Positions 6,580 through 15,275 of a DNA stretch of 64,000 nt are shown here, piece by piece. How positions within the stretch are numbered: position 1 is the stretch's first letter; the number at the start of each line of letters is the position of its first letter. This DNA is from Streptomyces flavotricini (GTDB lineage Bacteria; Actinomycetota; Actinomycetes; Streptomycetales; Streptomycetaceae), in NCBI RefSeq assembly GCF_020639365.1, contig NZ_JAINUL010000001.1, positions 3,019,576-3,083,575 of the forward strand, read 5' to 3'. A program made the translations under genes and the position numbers. The notes below the pieces were generated by a model that worked only from the letters and a program-made list of their open reading frames with translations, was not told where the DNA came from and searched no databases.

Positions 6580-7654
6580 GCGTCCCGGGCTCAGCGCCCG
6601 GCTGAAACTCGCCCTCAGCTACGCGGGCTTCCTCGCCGTCGCCGGCGCCCTCCTGCTGGCCGTGGTGTGGGGGTTCCTGCTGCGCCACGTACCCGACAAC
6701 TCCAGGGGCCTGCTGGGGATCTCGCCCAACCGCTACCTCCTCGTGCACACCTTCGCCCCCGCGGCGGCCGTCACCATGGCCTTCCTGCTCGTGTTCGGCC
6801 TCGTCGGGGGATGGGTCCTCGCCGGCCGGATGCTCGCACCGCTGACGCGGATCGGGGACGCGGCGCGTAGGGCGGGGAACGGGTCGCTGTCCCACCGGAT
6901 CCACCTGCCGGGCCGCCAGGACGAATTCCGTGAGCTCTCCGACGCGTTCGACTCGATGCTCGGGCAGCTCGAGTCCCACGTCGCCGAGCAGCGGCGGTTC
7001 GCCGCGAACGCCTCCCACGAACTGCGCACCCCGCTGGCGATCTCGCGGACGCTCCTCGACGTCGCCCGCAAGGACCCCGCGCGGGACCGGGGCGAGCTCA
7101 TCGAGCGGCTGTACGCGGTCAACACGCGGGCGATCGACCTCACCGAGGCCCTCCTGCTGCTCGGCCGCGGCGACAGCGCGACCTTCGTCCGCGAGGGCGT
7201 CGACCTCTCCCTCCTCGCCGAGGAAGCCGCCGAAACACTGCTCCCGCTCGCCGAGCGGCGCGGGATCACGCTCGACGTCACCGGCGGGGCGGCCCCGGCC
7301 GGCGGCTCCGCGGAGCTCCTGCTGCGGGTGGTGACGAACCTCGTCCAGAACGCCGTCGTCCACAACCTCCCCTCCGGGGGTACCGTGACGGTCCACACCG
7401 AGGCGTACGGCGACACGAGCGTGCTGCGGGTCGAGAACACGGGTCCCCGGCTCGCGCCGGAGCTGGCGGCGACCCTCACCGAGCCCTTCCGTCGCGGGGC
7501 GGAACGCGTGCGCACCTGCGACGATCACGCCGGTGTCGGCCTCGGCCTGGCCATCGTGCGCAGCATCGTCCGCGCCCACGACGGCACCCTCGGCCTGCTC
7601 CCCCGCCCCGACGGGGGTCTCCTCGTCACGGTCCGGCTTCCGGGCACCGGGTAG
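6572..7654 (+). CDS. Membrane sensor histidine kinase
   Basis: A 360-residue kinase. Membrane segments lie at about residues 14-36 and 61-84 with a short outside loop of about 25 residues, which suggests sensing in or near the membrane. HAMP is at 85-135. The HisKA H-box ASHELRTPLAIS has H149; the N-box VTNLVQNAVVHN is near 254-265 and the G-box GVGLGLAIVRSIV near 316-328. The GTG start overlaps the response-regulator stop by 8 bp. It pairs with that regulator; the signal is unknown, though the VanZ neighbour hints at the cell envelope. Confidence 0.93.
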   Translation: MDRRPGLSARLKLALSYAGFLAVAGALLLAVVWGFLLRHVPDNSRGLLGISPNRYLLVHTFAPAAAVTMAFLLVFGLVGGWVLAGRMLAPLTRIGDAARRAGNGSLSHRIHLPGRQDEFRELSDAFDSMLGQLESHVAEQRRFAANASHELRTPLAISRTLLDVARKDPARDRGELIERLYAVNTRAIDLTEALLLLGRGDSATFVREGVDLSLLAEEAAETLLPLAERRGITLDVTGGAAPAGGSAELLLRVVTNLVQNAVVHNLPSGGTVTVHTEAYGDTSVLRVENTGPRLAPELAATLTEPFRRGAERVRTCDDHAGVGLGLAIVRSIVRAHDGTLGLLPRPDGGLLVTVRLPGTG

Positions 7655-7717
7655 GTCCGTGCGGCGGGCGGCCGAAGGGACGAGTCGCGGGGGGCCGGGA
7701 TCGGCCGTCCGGGCGGT

Positions 7718-7745
7718 GTGACCATGAGGCCGGCGAACCTAGCGT
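7718..7745 (+). promoter_or_regulatory. Promoter of the ATPase-domain gene
   Basis: TGACCA at 7718-7723 and TAGCGT at 7740-7745, with a 16-bp spacer, form a typical streptomycete housekeeping promoter. Transcription would start near 7752, downstream of an in-frame ATG at 7718, which supports the GTG at 7793 as the true start. Confidence 0.45.
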
Positions 7746-7792
7746 GGAAGGACCGCAACCGCAGGGGGGACCTGCTGGGATCGGAGGCACTC

Positions 7793-8191
7793 GTGCCTGC
7801 TCACCGCGTCGACATCGTGCTCCCTGCCACGCCCGAGGCCGCCCGTTCGGCCCGGCGGGCCCTGTCCGCGGCCGCCATCGGCGGCGCGGTCGCGGACGAC
7901 GCCCGCCTGCTCGTGACCGAAGCCGTCACCAACGCGGTCCGCCACACGGTGAGCACCCACATCCGCATGGTGGTGGACGTCGAAGCGGGCACCGGCCGGC
8001 TGCTGTGCGCCCTGCGCGACGAAGCCCCCCACCTCGGCCCCGCGGACCGGACCCCCGCGGGCTGCGCGGAGCGCGAGTCCGGGCGGGGGCTCGGTCTGAT
8101 CGCCGCCCTCAGCCAGTCCTGGGGCGTGGCCACGGACGGGGCCGGCAAGTGGGTCTGGTTCCGGCTCGGTGCCTCCGCGAACCGCTCCTGA
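7793..8191 (+). CDS. ATP-binding anti-sigma-factor-like protein (HATPase_c)
   Basis: A 132-residue single-domain GHKL ATPase of the RsbW/SpoIIAB-like type abundant in Streptomyces. The N-box is DARLLVTEAVTNAVRHT, the G1 region CALRDEAPHLGP, and the G2 region ESGRGLGLIAALSQSWGV. There is no sensor or membrane part. Such proteins act as anti-sigma or regulatory kinases, but no anti-sigma antagonist gene is beside it. GTG at 7793 is chosen for the GGAGG box 5-6 nt upstream and the promoter at 7718-7745. Confidence 0.85.
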   Translation: MPAHRVDIVLPATPEAARSARRALSAAAIGGAVADDARLLVTEAVTNAVRHTVSTHIRMVVDVEAGTGRLLCALRDEAPHLGPADRTPAGCAERESGRGLGLIAALSQSWGVATDGAGKWVWFRLGASANRS

Positions 8192-8195
8192 GGGG

Positions 8196-8810
8196 TCAGC
8201 GCGGTACGGAGGCCGACTCCGGAGCGCGGATGGCGCGCAGTACGCGCTCCACCGTCTCCCGCTGCTCGCCCACGGGGGCCGCGTAGCCGATGGCGCCGCG
8301 CGCGGCCTCCTCGCCGAGCGTACGGGTGATCACCCACGCGGCGAGGTACTGCGAGGCCAGGCAGCCGCCCGCCGTGGCGATGTTGCCCTCGGAGTGGAAG
8401 GGCGCGTCCAGGACGGTGACCCCGCAGGCCTCGACGTACGGCCGGCTCGTCAGGTCCGCGCAGGCCGGCATCCCGCCCAGCAGCCCGAGCCGGGCGAGGA
8501 CCAGCGCGCCGGAGCACTGCGAGCCAATCAGCTGCCGTGCGGGGTCCAGGGGCAGCCGGGCGAGCAGCCGGTCGTCGGCGACCACGTCGCGCGTCCTCAC
8601 CCCGCTGCCGATCAGTACGACGTCGGCCTCCGGGATGAACTCCATGGGGCGCTGGCCGCTGACCTCGACGCCGTTCATCGAGGTCACCACGGGCGTCGGT
8701 GTGGTGATGAAGGCTTCCAGGCCGTCCCTGCGGCACCGGTTGACCAGGGCCGACGCGATGAAGCTGTCGAGTTCGTTGAACCCGTCGAACGTGACCACCG
8801 CAACCTGCAT
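8196..8810 (-). CDS. DJ-1/PfpI-family protein
   Basis: A 204-residue glutamine-amidotransferase-like protein. MQVAVVTFDGFNELDSF opens the fold with the conserved acidic residue E13; the nucleophile elbow GSQCSGALVLA carries C99; the later ITRTLGEEAARG matches the family helix. Members are often glyoxalases, isonitrile hydratases or the ligand domains of AraC regulators. No DNA-binding domain is fused here. It converges on the ATPase gene with 4 bp between. The activity is not decided by sequence. Confidence 0.85.
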   Translation of the reverse strand: MQVAVVTFDGFNELDSFIASALVNRCRRDGLEAFITTPTPVVTSMNGVEVSGQRPMEFIPEADVVLIGSGVRTRDVVADDRLLARLPLDPARQLIGSQCSGALVLARLGLLGGMPACADLTSRPYVEACGVTVLDAPFHSEGNIATAGGCLASQYLAAWVITRTLGEEAARGAIGYAAPVGEQRETVERVLRAIRAPESASVPR

Positions 8811-8988
8811 GACGACCTCCTGAGCACGGCGTTCGGGGGGCCAGCCTCTCAGGTGCGCGGCCGGCGGGTCCCAGGCCAATCCCCGGGTGTTGGCCTGCCA
8901 CCTCCCCCACTGCATCAACATCGATGCATCAGAAAAAATGGATAACCTCCGTGTCGTGGCCCACGCCGGGCGGCGTCCTCGTCTGCAC

Positions 8989-9552
8989 ATGAGCGCGCTC
9001 GAAGCCGGTCTGGCGCTCGCGCCGTCCTCACTCGTGTCGATGGCCGTGGGCCCCTTCGCGGGGCGGCTTTCGGACCGGATCGGCGGCAACTACCCGCTGA
9101 TGGCGGGGCTTTCGCTGGACGCGGCGGGGATGGCTGCGATCGTTCTGGTCGCCGGAGCGGCGACGCCCTGGTACCTGTTCGCGCCGGCGCCGGCGGTGAC
9201 GGGCCTGGGCGTCGGGTGCGTGGTGGCGCCGATGTCGACGCAGGCGATGCGGAAGGTGGAGCCGCGGCCGGCCGGTGCGGCGTCGGCGGTGAACAACACG
9301 ATCCGCCAGATCGGCTCGGTCATCGGGGCGGCCTCGGTCGGGGCGCCGCTGCGGGGGCGGCCGGCCGTGGAGCTCGCCGCGGGCACGGCGTACGCGGACG
9401 CCTTCGTGGCGACCCTGCACGTGACGGCGGCGCTGCCGATCGCAGCCCTGGGGACGGCGCTACTGCTGTGCCTCCTGGCACGCAACCAGACGAAGCAGCC
9501 GGAGCCGCAGCCGCAGCCCGTACGCGCGACCGCCGAAGCGGCAGCCTCCTAG
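8989..9552 (+). pseudogene. C-terminal fragment of a DHA2-family MFS transporter
   Basis: The frame from ATG 8989 (188 codons) matches only the last third of a 14-TM EmrB/QacA exporter: MSALEAGLALAPSSLVSMAV, GPFAGRLSDRIGGNYPLMAG, AMRKVEPRPAGAASAVNNTI and the last helix before a Pro/Gln tail. The first ten or so helices are missing. Upstream codons (8887-8988) do not look like transporter sequence, and the AT-rich patch with ATGCATCAGAAAAAATGG at 8922-8941 looks foreign. Codon bias is preserved, so the truncation is recent or the fragment is still translated. I call it a pseudogene. Confidence 0.7.
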
Positions 9553-9762
9553 AGGGTGTCCGGTGCCGCCACGCCGATGGGCGGGTGGCCGCGCCTGCCG
9601 GTGCGTCAATTCTGTTTCCTGGACAGGTCTTTGGGGTTTCTTGATCACCCCGTGCCCCTGACGTGAAGGGTTCCTGACAAGAGTTGCGGCCGTGCGCCGC
9701 GCACATCGTGCCGGTCCGCGTACCCAGCTCGCGACAGACTCCACTTCACTGCAGGGGATGAC

Positions 9763-11709
9763 ATGAGAAGCACCCGCACAGGGCGCCGCACCCTAGGTGT
9801 CATGGCAGCGACACTCCCGTTGCTCACCGGCGCGTTCGCCCTCGCGATACCGCCCGCGCAGGCGGCCGGGCCGGTCCCCGGAGGGCGGTCCGCCCTGGAG
9901 GGCACCCAGCCCTCCTGGGCCACCGCATCCGCCGACCAGGGCGCGGTCGCCCCGTCCGCGAAGGTGAACGCCCGGGTGTACCTGGCCGGGCGGGACGCGA
10001 AGGGCCTCGGCGCCTACGCCGAGGCCGTCTCGGACCCGCGGTCCTCCGCTTACGGGAAGTACCTGAGCCCCGCCGAGGCGCGGACGCGGTTCGGGCCGAC
10101 CGCCGACCAGATCGGGGCCGTCACCCAGTGGCTCCGGCAGGCGGGTCTCACCGTCACCGGTTCCGACCAGCACTACATATCCGTCTCCGGGGACGTGGCG
10201 GCGGCGGAGAGGGCGTTCGCCACCCAGCTGCGCGACTACCGCAAGGGCGACAAGGTCTACCGGGCCCCCGCGAGGACGGCGTCCGCCCCCGCGGACCTGG
10301 CCGGCGCCGTGCTCACCGTGACCGGTCTGGACGACGCGCCGCACCGGTCCGCGCACCAGGACGCCCTGCCGGGCCCGGGCGCCGGGTTCCGCAACGCCGG
10401 CCCCTTCTCCACCTACTTCGGGTCGAACGTGGCGAAGACCCTTCCCGACGCCAACGGCACGAAGATCCCCTACGCGGTCAAGGGATACACGGGGCGGCAG
10501 CTGCGCGCGGCCTACGGCGCGAACGGGTACACCGGTCAGGGCGTGACCGTCGCCATCACCGACGCGTACGCCTCGCCGACCATCGCCCAGGACGCGCGGC
10601 AGTACGCCCAGCGCAACGGCGACAAGGCCTACAGGCCCAACCAGCTCCGCCAGGTCGTGCCCGCCGACTACACGGCGACCGAGGAGTGCGACGCGTCCGG
10701 CTGGTACGGGGAGGAGACCCTCGACGTCGAGGCCGTGCACGCCGTCGCACCGGACGCGGGCATCGTGTACGTCGCGGGCGCCTCGTGCAACGACCCGGAC
10801 CTCCTCGACGCCCTGAACAAGGTCGTCGACAGCCGGCTGGCCGACATCGTCTCCAACTCGTGGGGCGACATCGAGGCCAACGAGACCCCGGACGTCGCGG
10901 CGGCCTACGACCAGACGTTCAAGCTGGGTGCCGTCGAGGGCATCGGCTTCTACTTCTCCTCGGGCGACGACGGGGACGAGGTCGCCAACACGGGGAAGAA
11001 GCAGGTCGACACCCCGGCCAACTCGGCATGGGTGACGGCGGTGGGCGGCACCTCACTGGCCGTGGGCAAGGGCGACACCTACCAGTTCGAGACGGGCTGG
11101 GGCACGCTCAAGGCCCCGCTGAGCGCCGACGGCACCAGCTGGACGGGCTTCCCGGGCGTCTACACGAGCGGCGCGGGCGGCGGCACGAGTTCGACGGTCG
11201 CCCAGCCCGCCTACCAGCGGGGCGTCGTACCCGACTCCCTCGCCAAGGCGAACGGCGCCGCGCGGATGCGCACCGTTCCGGACATCGCGGCCATCGCGGA
11301 CCCCAACACCGGATTCCTCGTGGGGCAGACGCAGACCTGGCCCGACGGCTCGGTCTCGTACGACGAGTACCGCATCGGCGGCACCTCGCTGGCCGCCCCG
11401 GTGATCGCCGCGGTGCAGGCGCTGGCGCAGCAGGCCCGCCACCTGCCGATCGGCTTCGCGAACCCCGCGATCTACGCCCGGTCCGGGACCCCGCTGTACC
11501 ACGACGTCACGGACCACCCGCTGGGCAAGGACCGTGACCTCGCCGTCGCCCGCGTCGACTTCGCGAACACCGTCGACGCCGCGGACGGGCTGCTGACCTC
11601 GGTCCGCAGCCTCGGCAAGGACAGCTCGCTGGCCGCCGTCCGCGGCTACGACGTGGTGACGGGCGTCGGGTCACCGGGCCCGGGCTACGTCTCCTCGTAC
11701 CGCTGGTAG
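9763..11709 (+). CDS. Secreted sedolisin (S53) serine-carboxyl peptidase
   Basis: A 648-residue preproprotein. The signal peptide covers about residues 1-34 (MRSTRTGRRTLGVMAATLPL, cut near AQAAG). The pro-kumamolisin activation domain spans about 50-190 (YLSPAEARTRFGPTADQIGA). The peptidase domain follows from about 240. The catalytic set is visible: E317 and D321 in GEETLD and S542 in GGTSLAAP. The DPGYVSSY-like calcium region is at the C-terminus. It acts outside the cell at acid pH and is self-processed, as known for the family. The 210 bp before it are gene-free and carry no clear regulator site. Confidence 0.93.
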   Translation: MRSTRTGRRTLGVMAATLPLLTGAFALAIPPAQAAGPVPGGRSALEGTQPSWATASADQGAVAPSAKVNARVYLAGRDAKGLGAYAEAVSDPRSSAYGKYLSPAEARTRFGPTADQIGAVTQWLRQAGLTVTGSDQHYISVSGDVAAAERAFATQLRDYRKGDKVYRAPARTASAPADLAGAVLTVTGLDDAPHRSAHQDALPGPGAGFRNAGPFSTYFGSNVAKTLPDANGTKIPYAVKGYTGRQLRAAYGANGYTGQGVTVAITDAYASPTIAQDARQYAQRNGDKAYRPNQLRQVVPADYTATEECDASGWYGEETLDVEAVHAVAPDAGIVYVAGASCNDPDLLDALNKVVDSRLADIVSNSWGDIEANETPDVAAAYDQTFKLGAVEGIGFYFSSGDDGDEVANTGKKQVDTPANSAWVTAVGGTSLAVGKGDTYQFETGWGTLKAPLSADGTSWTGFPGVYTSGAGGGTSSTVAQPAYQRGVVPDSLAKANGAARMRTVPDIAAIADPNTGFLVGQTQTWPDGSVSYDEYRIGGTSLAAPVIAAVQALAQQARHLPIGFANPAIYARSGTPLYHDVTDHPLGKDRDLAVARVDFANTVDAADGLLTSVRSLGKDSSLAAVRGYDVVTGVGSPGPGYVSSYRW

Positions 11710-12007
11710 CCTCCGCCGCAACCGTCGCCCGGGACCCGTAGGCCCGGGCACCGGCACGCGCCGACGAAGCCGGACGGCCGGCGTCAGGCGTCGGGCGTCG
11801 GGCGTCGGGCGTCGGGCGTCGGGCGTCGGGCGTCGGGCGTCGGGCGTCGGGCGTCGGGCGGGCCAGCATCTCGGGCGCGAGGCGCTCCGCGAGGGCCTCC
11901 AACAAGGCGACGGCCTGGGCGTGTTCGGCGGGGTCGCTCGTTCCGAGCGCGGTGGACGGGGCGCCGTCGACGGAGGCGGAGGCGACCTCCGCCCGCCGGT
12001 CGGACAT
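11507..12007 (-). CDS. Possible small protein interrupted by heptanucleotide repeats
   Basis: From ATG 12007 about 50 codons read as true coding sequence by third-base bias: MSDRRAEVASASVDGAPSTA, then DPAEHAQAVALLEALAERLA and PEMLAR. The frame then enters a tract of 10 GCGTCGG units, which all three frames read as repeats of TPDARRP. Beyond it, this frame runs 200 bp antisense into the sedolisin gene, which is implausible; another frame stops right after the tract at 11784. Either the protein ends in the repeats after a frame change, or the gene is broken. No family recognised and no clear ribosome site. Confidence 0.35.
   Translation of the reverse strand: MSDRRAEVASASVDGAPSTALGTSDPAEHAQAVALLEALAERLAPEMLARPTPDARRPTPDARRPTPDARRPTPDAGRPASSARAGARAYGSRATVAAEATSGTRRRSPGPVTRRPSPRRSRGRRPASCPCRGCGPRSAARPRRRRCSRSRRGRRRGHGPCPAGGP
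11781..11860. repeat. Heptanucleotide tandem repeat (GCGTCGG)x10
   Basis: One variant unit GCGTCAG at 11781-11787 is followed by ten perfect GCGTCGG units at 11788-11857 and a partial unit. A 7-bp unit is not a multiple of three, so a gain or loss of one copy shifts the reading frame of the minus-strand frame that crosses it. The tract is also a natural slippage site for sequencing and assembly. Confidence 0.9.
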
Positions 12008-12235
12008 CCCGGGGCTGCCCGCACGAGGGCGCGGCGCCGGTCAGCGGGTTCGGTGGGCGTAGACGTCGAGCATCACGATCAGGACCGATCGCGTGCCGGT
12101 CGTGCGCTTGCCGACTCCGCCGGTCGGGATGGCCTCTTCGTCGATCTTCATCAGCGTCCGGCCCAGCAGGACCCCTCGCCCCGCCGCGGGAAAACCCTTG
12201 GCGGGGCCACCTGTCCGGCGGGTACGTTCCGCCCC
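12008..12235. other. Gene-poor stretch with a 36-codon frame
   Basis: Only a short minus-strand frame is visible (ATG 12151 to stop 12041, starting MKIDEEAIPTGGVGKRTTGT and ending LDVYAHRTR). It has no good ribosome site and no recognisable family; it may be a remnant of a larger gene. No hairpin or operator stands out. With the preceding repeat region this makes about 525 bp with no secure gene. Confidence 0.3.
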
Positions 12236-13156
12236 ATGTCCGGTACGAACACGAAGATGCATGCCCACGAGGTGGACATCGACGAGGCTCTCGTCGAGCG
12301 GCTGATCGCGGCGCAGTTCCCGCAGTGGGCGCAGCTGCCCATACGGAAGGTGCGCTCGGCCGGCACCGACAACGCCATGTACCGGCTCGGCGCGGACAAG
12401 ACCGTACGGCTGCCCCGCATCGCCGATGCCGAAGGCCAGGTCGGCAAGGAACAGCGGTGGCTGCCGCACCTCGCCCCGCACCTGCCGCTGCAGGTGCCCG
12501 TGCCGCTGGGGCAGGGGGTTCCGGGCGAGGGGTTCCCGTTCGCCTGGTCGGTGTACCGCTGGCTCGACGGGGCGAACCTCTTCGACGAGCCCCTCGCCGA
12601 ACTGCACTCAGCCGCTGCCGAGTTGGGGAACTTCGTCGCGGCGCTGCGGCGCATCGGCACGTCCGGCGCACCGCGGTCGTTCCGGGGCGGGCCGGTGGGT
12701 ACGGCCGACGACGAGGTCCGCGCGGCGATCCGGGACCTGGGCGCCGACGGCACGCTGGACGCGGAGGCCGCGACCGCCGCGTGGGAGGCGGCCGTTCGCG
12801 TACCGCAGTGGGAGGGCGCGCCCGTCTGGCTGCACGGCGATCTGCTGCCGGGGAACCTCCTCGGCCACGAGGGCCGGCTCACCGCGGTCATCGACTTCGG
12901 CTGCGTGGGCGTGGGCGATCCCGCGTGCGACGTGATGGCGGCCTGGACCCTGTTGTCCGCCGACACCCGCGAGGTGTTCCGCGAGGCGGCGGGCGTGGAC
13001 GACGCGACCTGGGCCCGCGGCCGCGGCTGGGCCCTGCGCTTCGGGCTCACGGCGGAGCACTACTACCGCGTGACCAACCCGGTCCTGGCCGCGGTCGCGC
13101 ACCGGGCGTCGGCCGAGGCCATCGCCGACCACCACGGCCGCCCTCACCGTCCCTGA
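12236..13156 (+). CDS. Aminoglycoside-phosphotransferase-family kinase
   Basis: A 306-residue APH/choline-kinase-like protein. The nucleotide lobe has NAMYRLGADKTVRLPR (about 42-57) with the ATP-binding Lys, then the catalytic loop HGDLLPGNLL (about 200-209) and the metal-binding IDFG (about 222-225), followed by GDPACDVMAAWTLL. These are all the residues needed for activity. The family phosphorylates antibiotics or small metabolites; the substrate here is unknown. ATG at 12236 is used; MHAHEVDID at 12257 is an alternative start. It stands alone, so resistance is only a possibility. Confidence 0.88.
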   Translation: MSGTNTKMHAHEVDIDEALVERLIAAQFPQWAQLPIRKVRSAGTDNAMYRLGADKTVRLPRIADAEGQVGKEQRWLPHLAPHLPLQVPVPLGQGVPGEGFPFAWSVYRWLDGANLFDEPLAELHSAAAELGNFVAALRRIGTSGAPRSFRGGPVGTADDEVRAAIRDLGADGTLDAEAATAAWEAAVRVPQWEGAPVWLHGDLLPGNLLGHEGRLTAVIDFGCVGVGDPACDVMAAWTLLSADTREVFREAAGVDDATWARGRGWALRFGLTAEHYYRVTNPVLAAVAHRASAEAIADHHGRPHRP

Positions 13157-13197
13157 CATCCCTGGCATCCCAGACGCCCCTGACAACCCCTGACGCG

Positions 13198-13587
13198 CTA
13201 CTTCCCGGCGTCGAAGCGGCGGCACGCGGCCTCGATCTCGCCGACGTACCGGTGGGTCCAGGTGCACAGGCCGTCGATCGTCTCGCGCAGGGCCGTGCCC
13301 GGCTCGGTGAGGGCGTATTCGACCCGCGGCGGCACGGTGGGGTACACGGTGCGCCGCAGCAGCCCGTACCGCTCCAGCATGCGCAGGTTCTGGGTGAGCA
13401 TCTTGTGGCTGATGCCCTCGACTTCGCCCCGCAGCTCACCGAAGCGCAGGGTGTCGTCCCCGAGGGCTTCGATGATCAGGAGCGCCCATTTGTTGGCGAC
13501 GCCGGAGAAGATCTCCCGCCCCAGGGAGTCGGCGCGCCGCACGTCCGCTTCATCGCGCGGTACGCCGCTGAGCTGCTTGGTCACCAT
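13198..13587 (-). CDS. HxlR-family transcriptional regulator
   Basis: A 129-residue winged-helix protein with the HxlR pattern: GVANKWALLIIEALGDDTLR, FGELRGEVEGISHKMLTQNL and RMLERYGLLRRTVYPTVPPR. The usual cysteine near the N-terminus of redox-sensing members is not present before the helix, so a redox signal is not evident; the one Cys in LCTW is C-terminal. It is divergent from the RidA gene at 13691 with a 103-bp gap, a common arrangement in which the HxlR protein controls the neighbour. Confidence 0.9.
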   Translation of the reverse strand: MVTKQLSGVPRDEADVRRADSLGREIFSGVANKWALLIIEALGDDTLRFGELRGEVEGISHKMLTQNLRMLERYGLLRRTVYPTVPPRVEYALTEPGTALRETIDGLCTWTHRYVGEIEAACRRFDAGK

Positions 13588-13690
13588 CAGGTTCCCCAGT
13601 CACCGAAAAGTGCGTTCTTCCATGTCACCGGCCACTCTCCTACGGTTCCTGAGTAACCACAAGAGAGCGTGAACGAGGAGGCTCCGCATC

Positions 13691-14098
13691 ATGGCCGTGA
13701 CCCTGGTGAACCCGACCGGACTGCCCGAGGTCCCCGTCTACCGGCAGGTGTCGGTCGCTGCCGGTTCGAAGCTGGTCTTCGTCGCCGGGCAGGTGGCCTG
13801 GGACGCCGACGGGGTCACCGTCGGCGAAGGCGACCTCGCCGCCCAGGTCGAGCGGTGCTACCTCAACGTCGCCACCGCCCTGGCCGGGGCCGGCGGCTCG
13901 TTCGCGGACGTGGCGAAGCTGACCGTGTACGTCGTCGACTGGACTCCGGACAAGATGCCGCTGCTGCTGGAGGGGGTCGCGCGGGCGGCCGCGAAGCTGG
14001 GCGTCACCCCCGTCCCCCCGGCCAGCCTGCTGGGCGTCGCGGCCCTCGACGTGCCGGAGCACCTGGTCGAGATCGAGGCCACCGCGGTCCTCGACTGA
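13691..14098 (+). CDS. RidA/YjgF-family protein
   Basis: A 135-residue Rid-family protein: FVAGQVAWDADGVTVGEGDL, then ERCYLNVATALAGAGGSFAD, LTVYVVDWTPDKMPLLLEG and PPASLLGVAALDVPEHLVEI. Rid enzymes hydrolyse reactive enamine/imine intermediates. The catalytic Arg of archetypal RidA (in the segment before the final VEIEA strand) is not evident here (the segment reads PPASLLGV), so it may belong to a Rid subgroup with another role. It is probably regulated by the divergent HxlR gene. GAGG sits 8-12 nt before the ATG. Confidence 0.88.
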   Translation: MAVTLVNPTGLPEVPVYRQVSVAAGSKLVFVAGQVAWDADGVTVGEGDLAAQVERCYLNVATALAGAGGSFADVAKLTVYVVDWTPDKMPLLLEGVARAAAKLGVTPVPPASLLGVAALDVPEHLVEIEATAVLD

Positions 14099-14112
14099 GG
14101 TTTCGGGCGGGG

Positions 14113-14169
14113 AGGGCGGCGAGGGCCCGGCGGGCGGGCGAGGTTCCCACAGGGCGGCGAGGGCCCGGC
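14113..14169. repeat. 19-bp direct repeat, two copies
   Basis: AGGGCGGCGAGGGCCCGGC occurs at 14113-14131 and again at 14151-14169, in the convergent gap between the RidA and hydrolase genes. It is probably debris or part of a terminator; no hairpin with a T-run was seen. Confidence 0.7.
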
Positions 14170-14178
14170 AGACGCCTC

Positions 14179-15255
14179 TCACGCGGCCGCGCGGTGGGCC
14201 ACCAGCGGTCGGACGCGGGTCAGCATGAGGTCCAGGAACCGGTCCGGGTGGCGGAAGGACGCGAAGTGGCTCGCGTCCTCGATCAGGGCGAACTCCTTGA
14301 CCGGGGCCTGCACCTCGTCGAAGAAGGACCGGGCGCGCCCGGGCGGGGTGATGACGTCCCGGTCGCCCTGGAAGACGAAGAACGGCACCTCGAAGCGCGT
14401 GCCGTCGGCGCGGTCGTCGAAGGCCGCGAGGTCGGGGGTCAGCCGCGCGGAGAACTTCATGCCCGCGAAGTACCGGCCGATCTCGCGCAGCGAGTGCAGC
14501 GGGGAGAACCAGAGCGAGCCCAGCACCACCCGCTTGAGGGTGTCGAGCGTCAGGGGGTCGGAGGCCACGGTCAGCTTGTCGTACGAAGCCCGCTGATCGG
14601 CGGTCATCCGGTGCGGGGCGCAGCCCATCTCCCGCGCCGCGGCCGCGTCCTTGTGCCGGCCGGCCGCGTGCAGGCGGGCCAGGAGCGCCTCGTGGACGGA
14701 GGTGTCGCGGCCGGCGTCCAGGATGTTCTGGTCGGTGCCGACGTACGCGGAGTACAGCTCGGGGTGGCTGCGGGCCAGGCGCAGGCCGAAGACGCTGCCG
14801 AGCGAGCTCGCGACGAGGACGACCCGGTCGGCGGCGAGCCGGCGGCGGGCGTACCGGGTGACGTCGAGGGCGTCCTCGTACAGCCGGGCGAAGCTCATCT
14901 CGCCCTGCCCCCGCGGGCCGGAGCGGCCGAAGGTCTTGCCCGCGCCGCGCATGTCCCAGCGCACGACCGTGAAGTGCTTCTCCCAGGAGCGGGTGCGCGT
15001 GCCGAAGATCGAGTGGGAGGCGCCGGGGCCGCCGTGGATCTCGACCAGTACCGGGTTGGACGTGTCCTCGCCGCGGATCGAGATCCACTGCTCGATGCCG
15101 CCGATCCGGACGAATCCCTGCTCGTCGATGCCGTTCGGGGTGTCGATGCGCAGGAGCCGGGCGCCCCGGGCGCGGCGCACGGCGCGGTGGCCGAGCAGCC
15201 CGGCGACCGGCGCGGCGAGGAGTACGGGGACGGTGGCGGCGGCTTCGGCGAGCAT
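14179..15255 (-). CDS. Alpha/beta hydrolase, proline-iminopeptidase-like
   Basis: A 358-residue hydrolase. A hydrophobic N-terminal segment (residues 1-22) could be a membrane anchor. The HGGPG oxyanion motif (about 74-78) and RWDMRGAGKTFG are typical of S33 iminopeptidase-like enzymes. The nucleophile region is VLVASSLGSVFG, a variant of GxSxG with Ala for the first Gly. The acid is in FQGDRDVITP and the His in EDASHFASFR. It is divergent from a TetR gene with a 45-bp inverted repeat between, so it is likely that regulator's target. Confidence 0.86.
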   Translation of the reverse strand: MLAEAAATVPVLLAAPVAGLLGHRAVRRARGARLLRIDTPNGIDEQGFVRIGGIEQWISIRGEDTSNPVLVEIHGGPGASHSIFGTRTRSWEKHFTVVRWDMRGAGKTFGRSGPRGQGEMSFARLYEDALDVTRYARRRLAADRVVLVASSLGSVFGLRLARSHPELYSAYVGTDQNILDAGRDTSVHEALLARLHAAGRHKDAAAAREMGCAPHRMTADQRASYDKLTVASDPLTLDTLKRVVLGSLWFSPLHSLREIGRYFAGMKFSARLTPDLAAFDDRADGTRFEVPFFVFQGDRDVITPPGRARSFFDEVQAPVKEFALIEDASHFASFRHPDRFLDLMLTRVRPLVAHRAAA

Positions 15256-15275
15256 CGGGACTCCTCGGACGACGA

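Noticed and set aside
12041..12151. 36-codon frame ending LDVYAHRTR
   Set aside because: It has no ribosome site and no recognisable homology; it is listed only as part of a gene-poor stretch.
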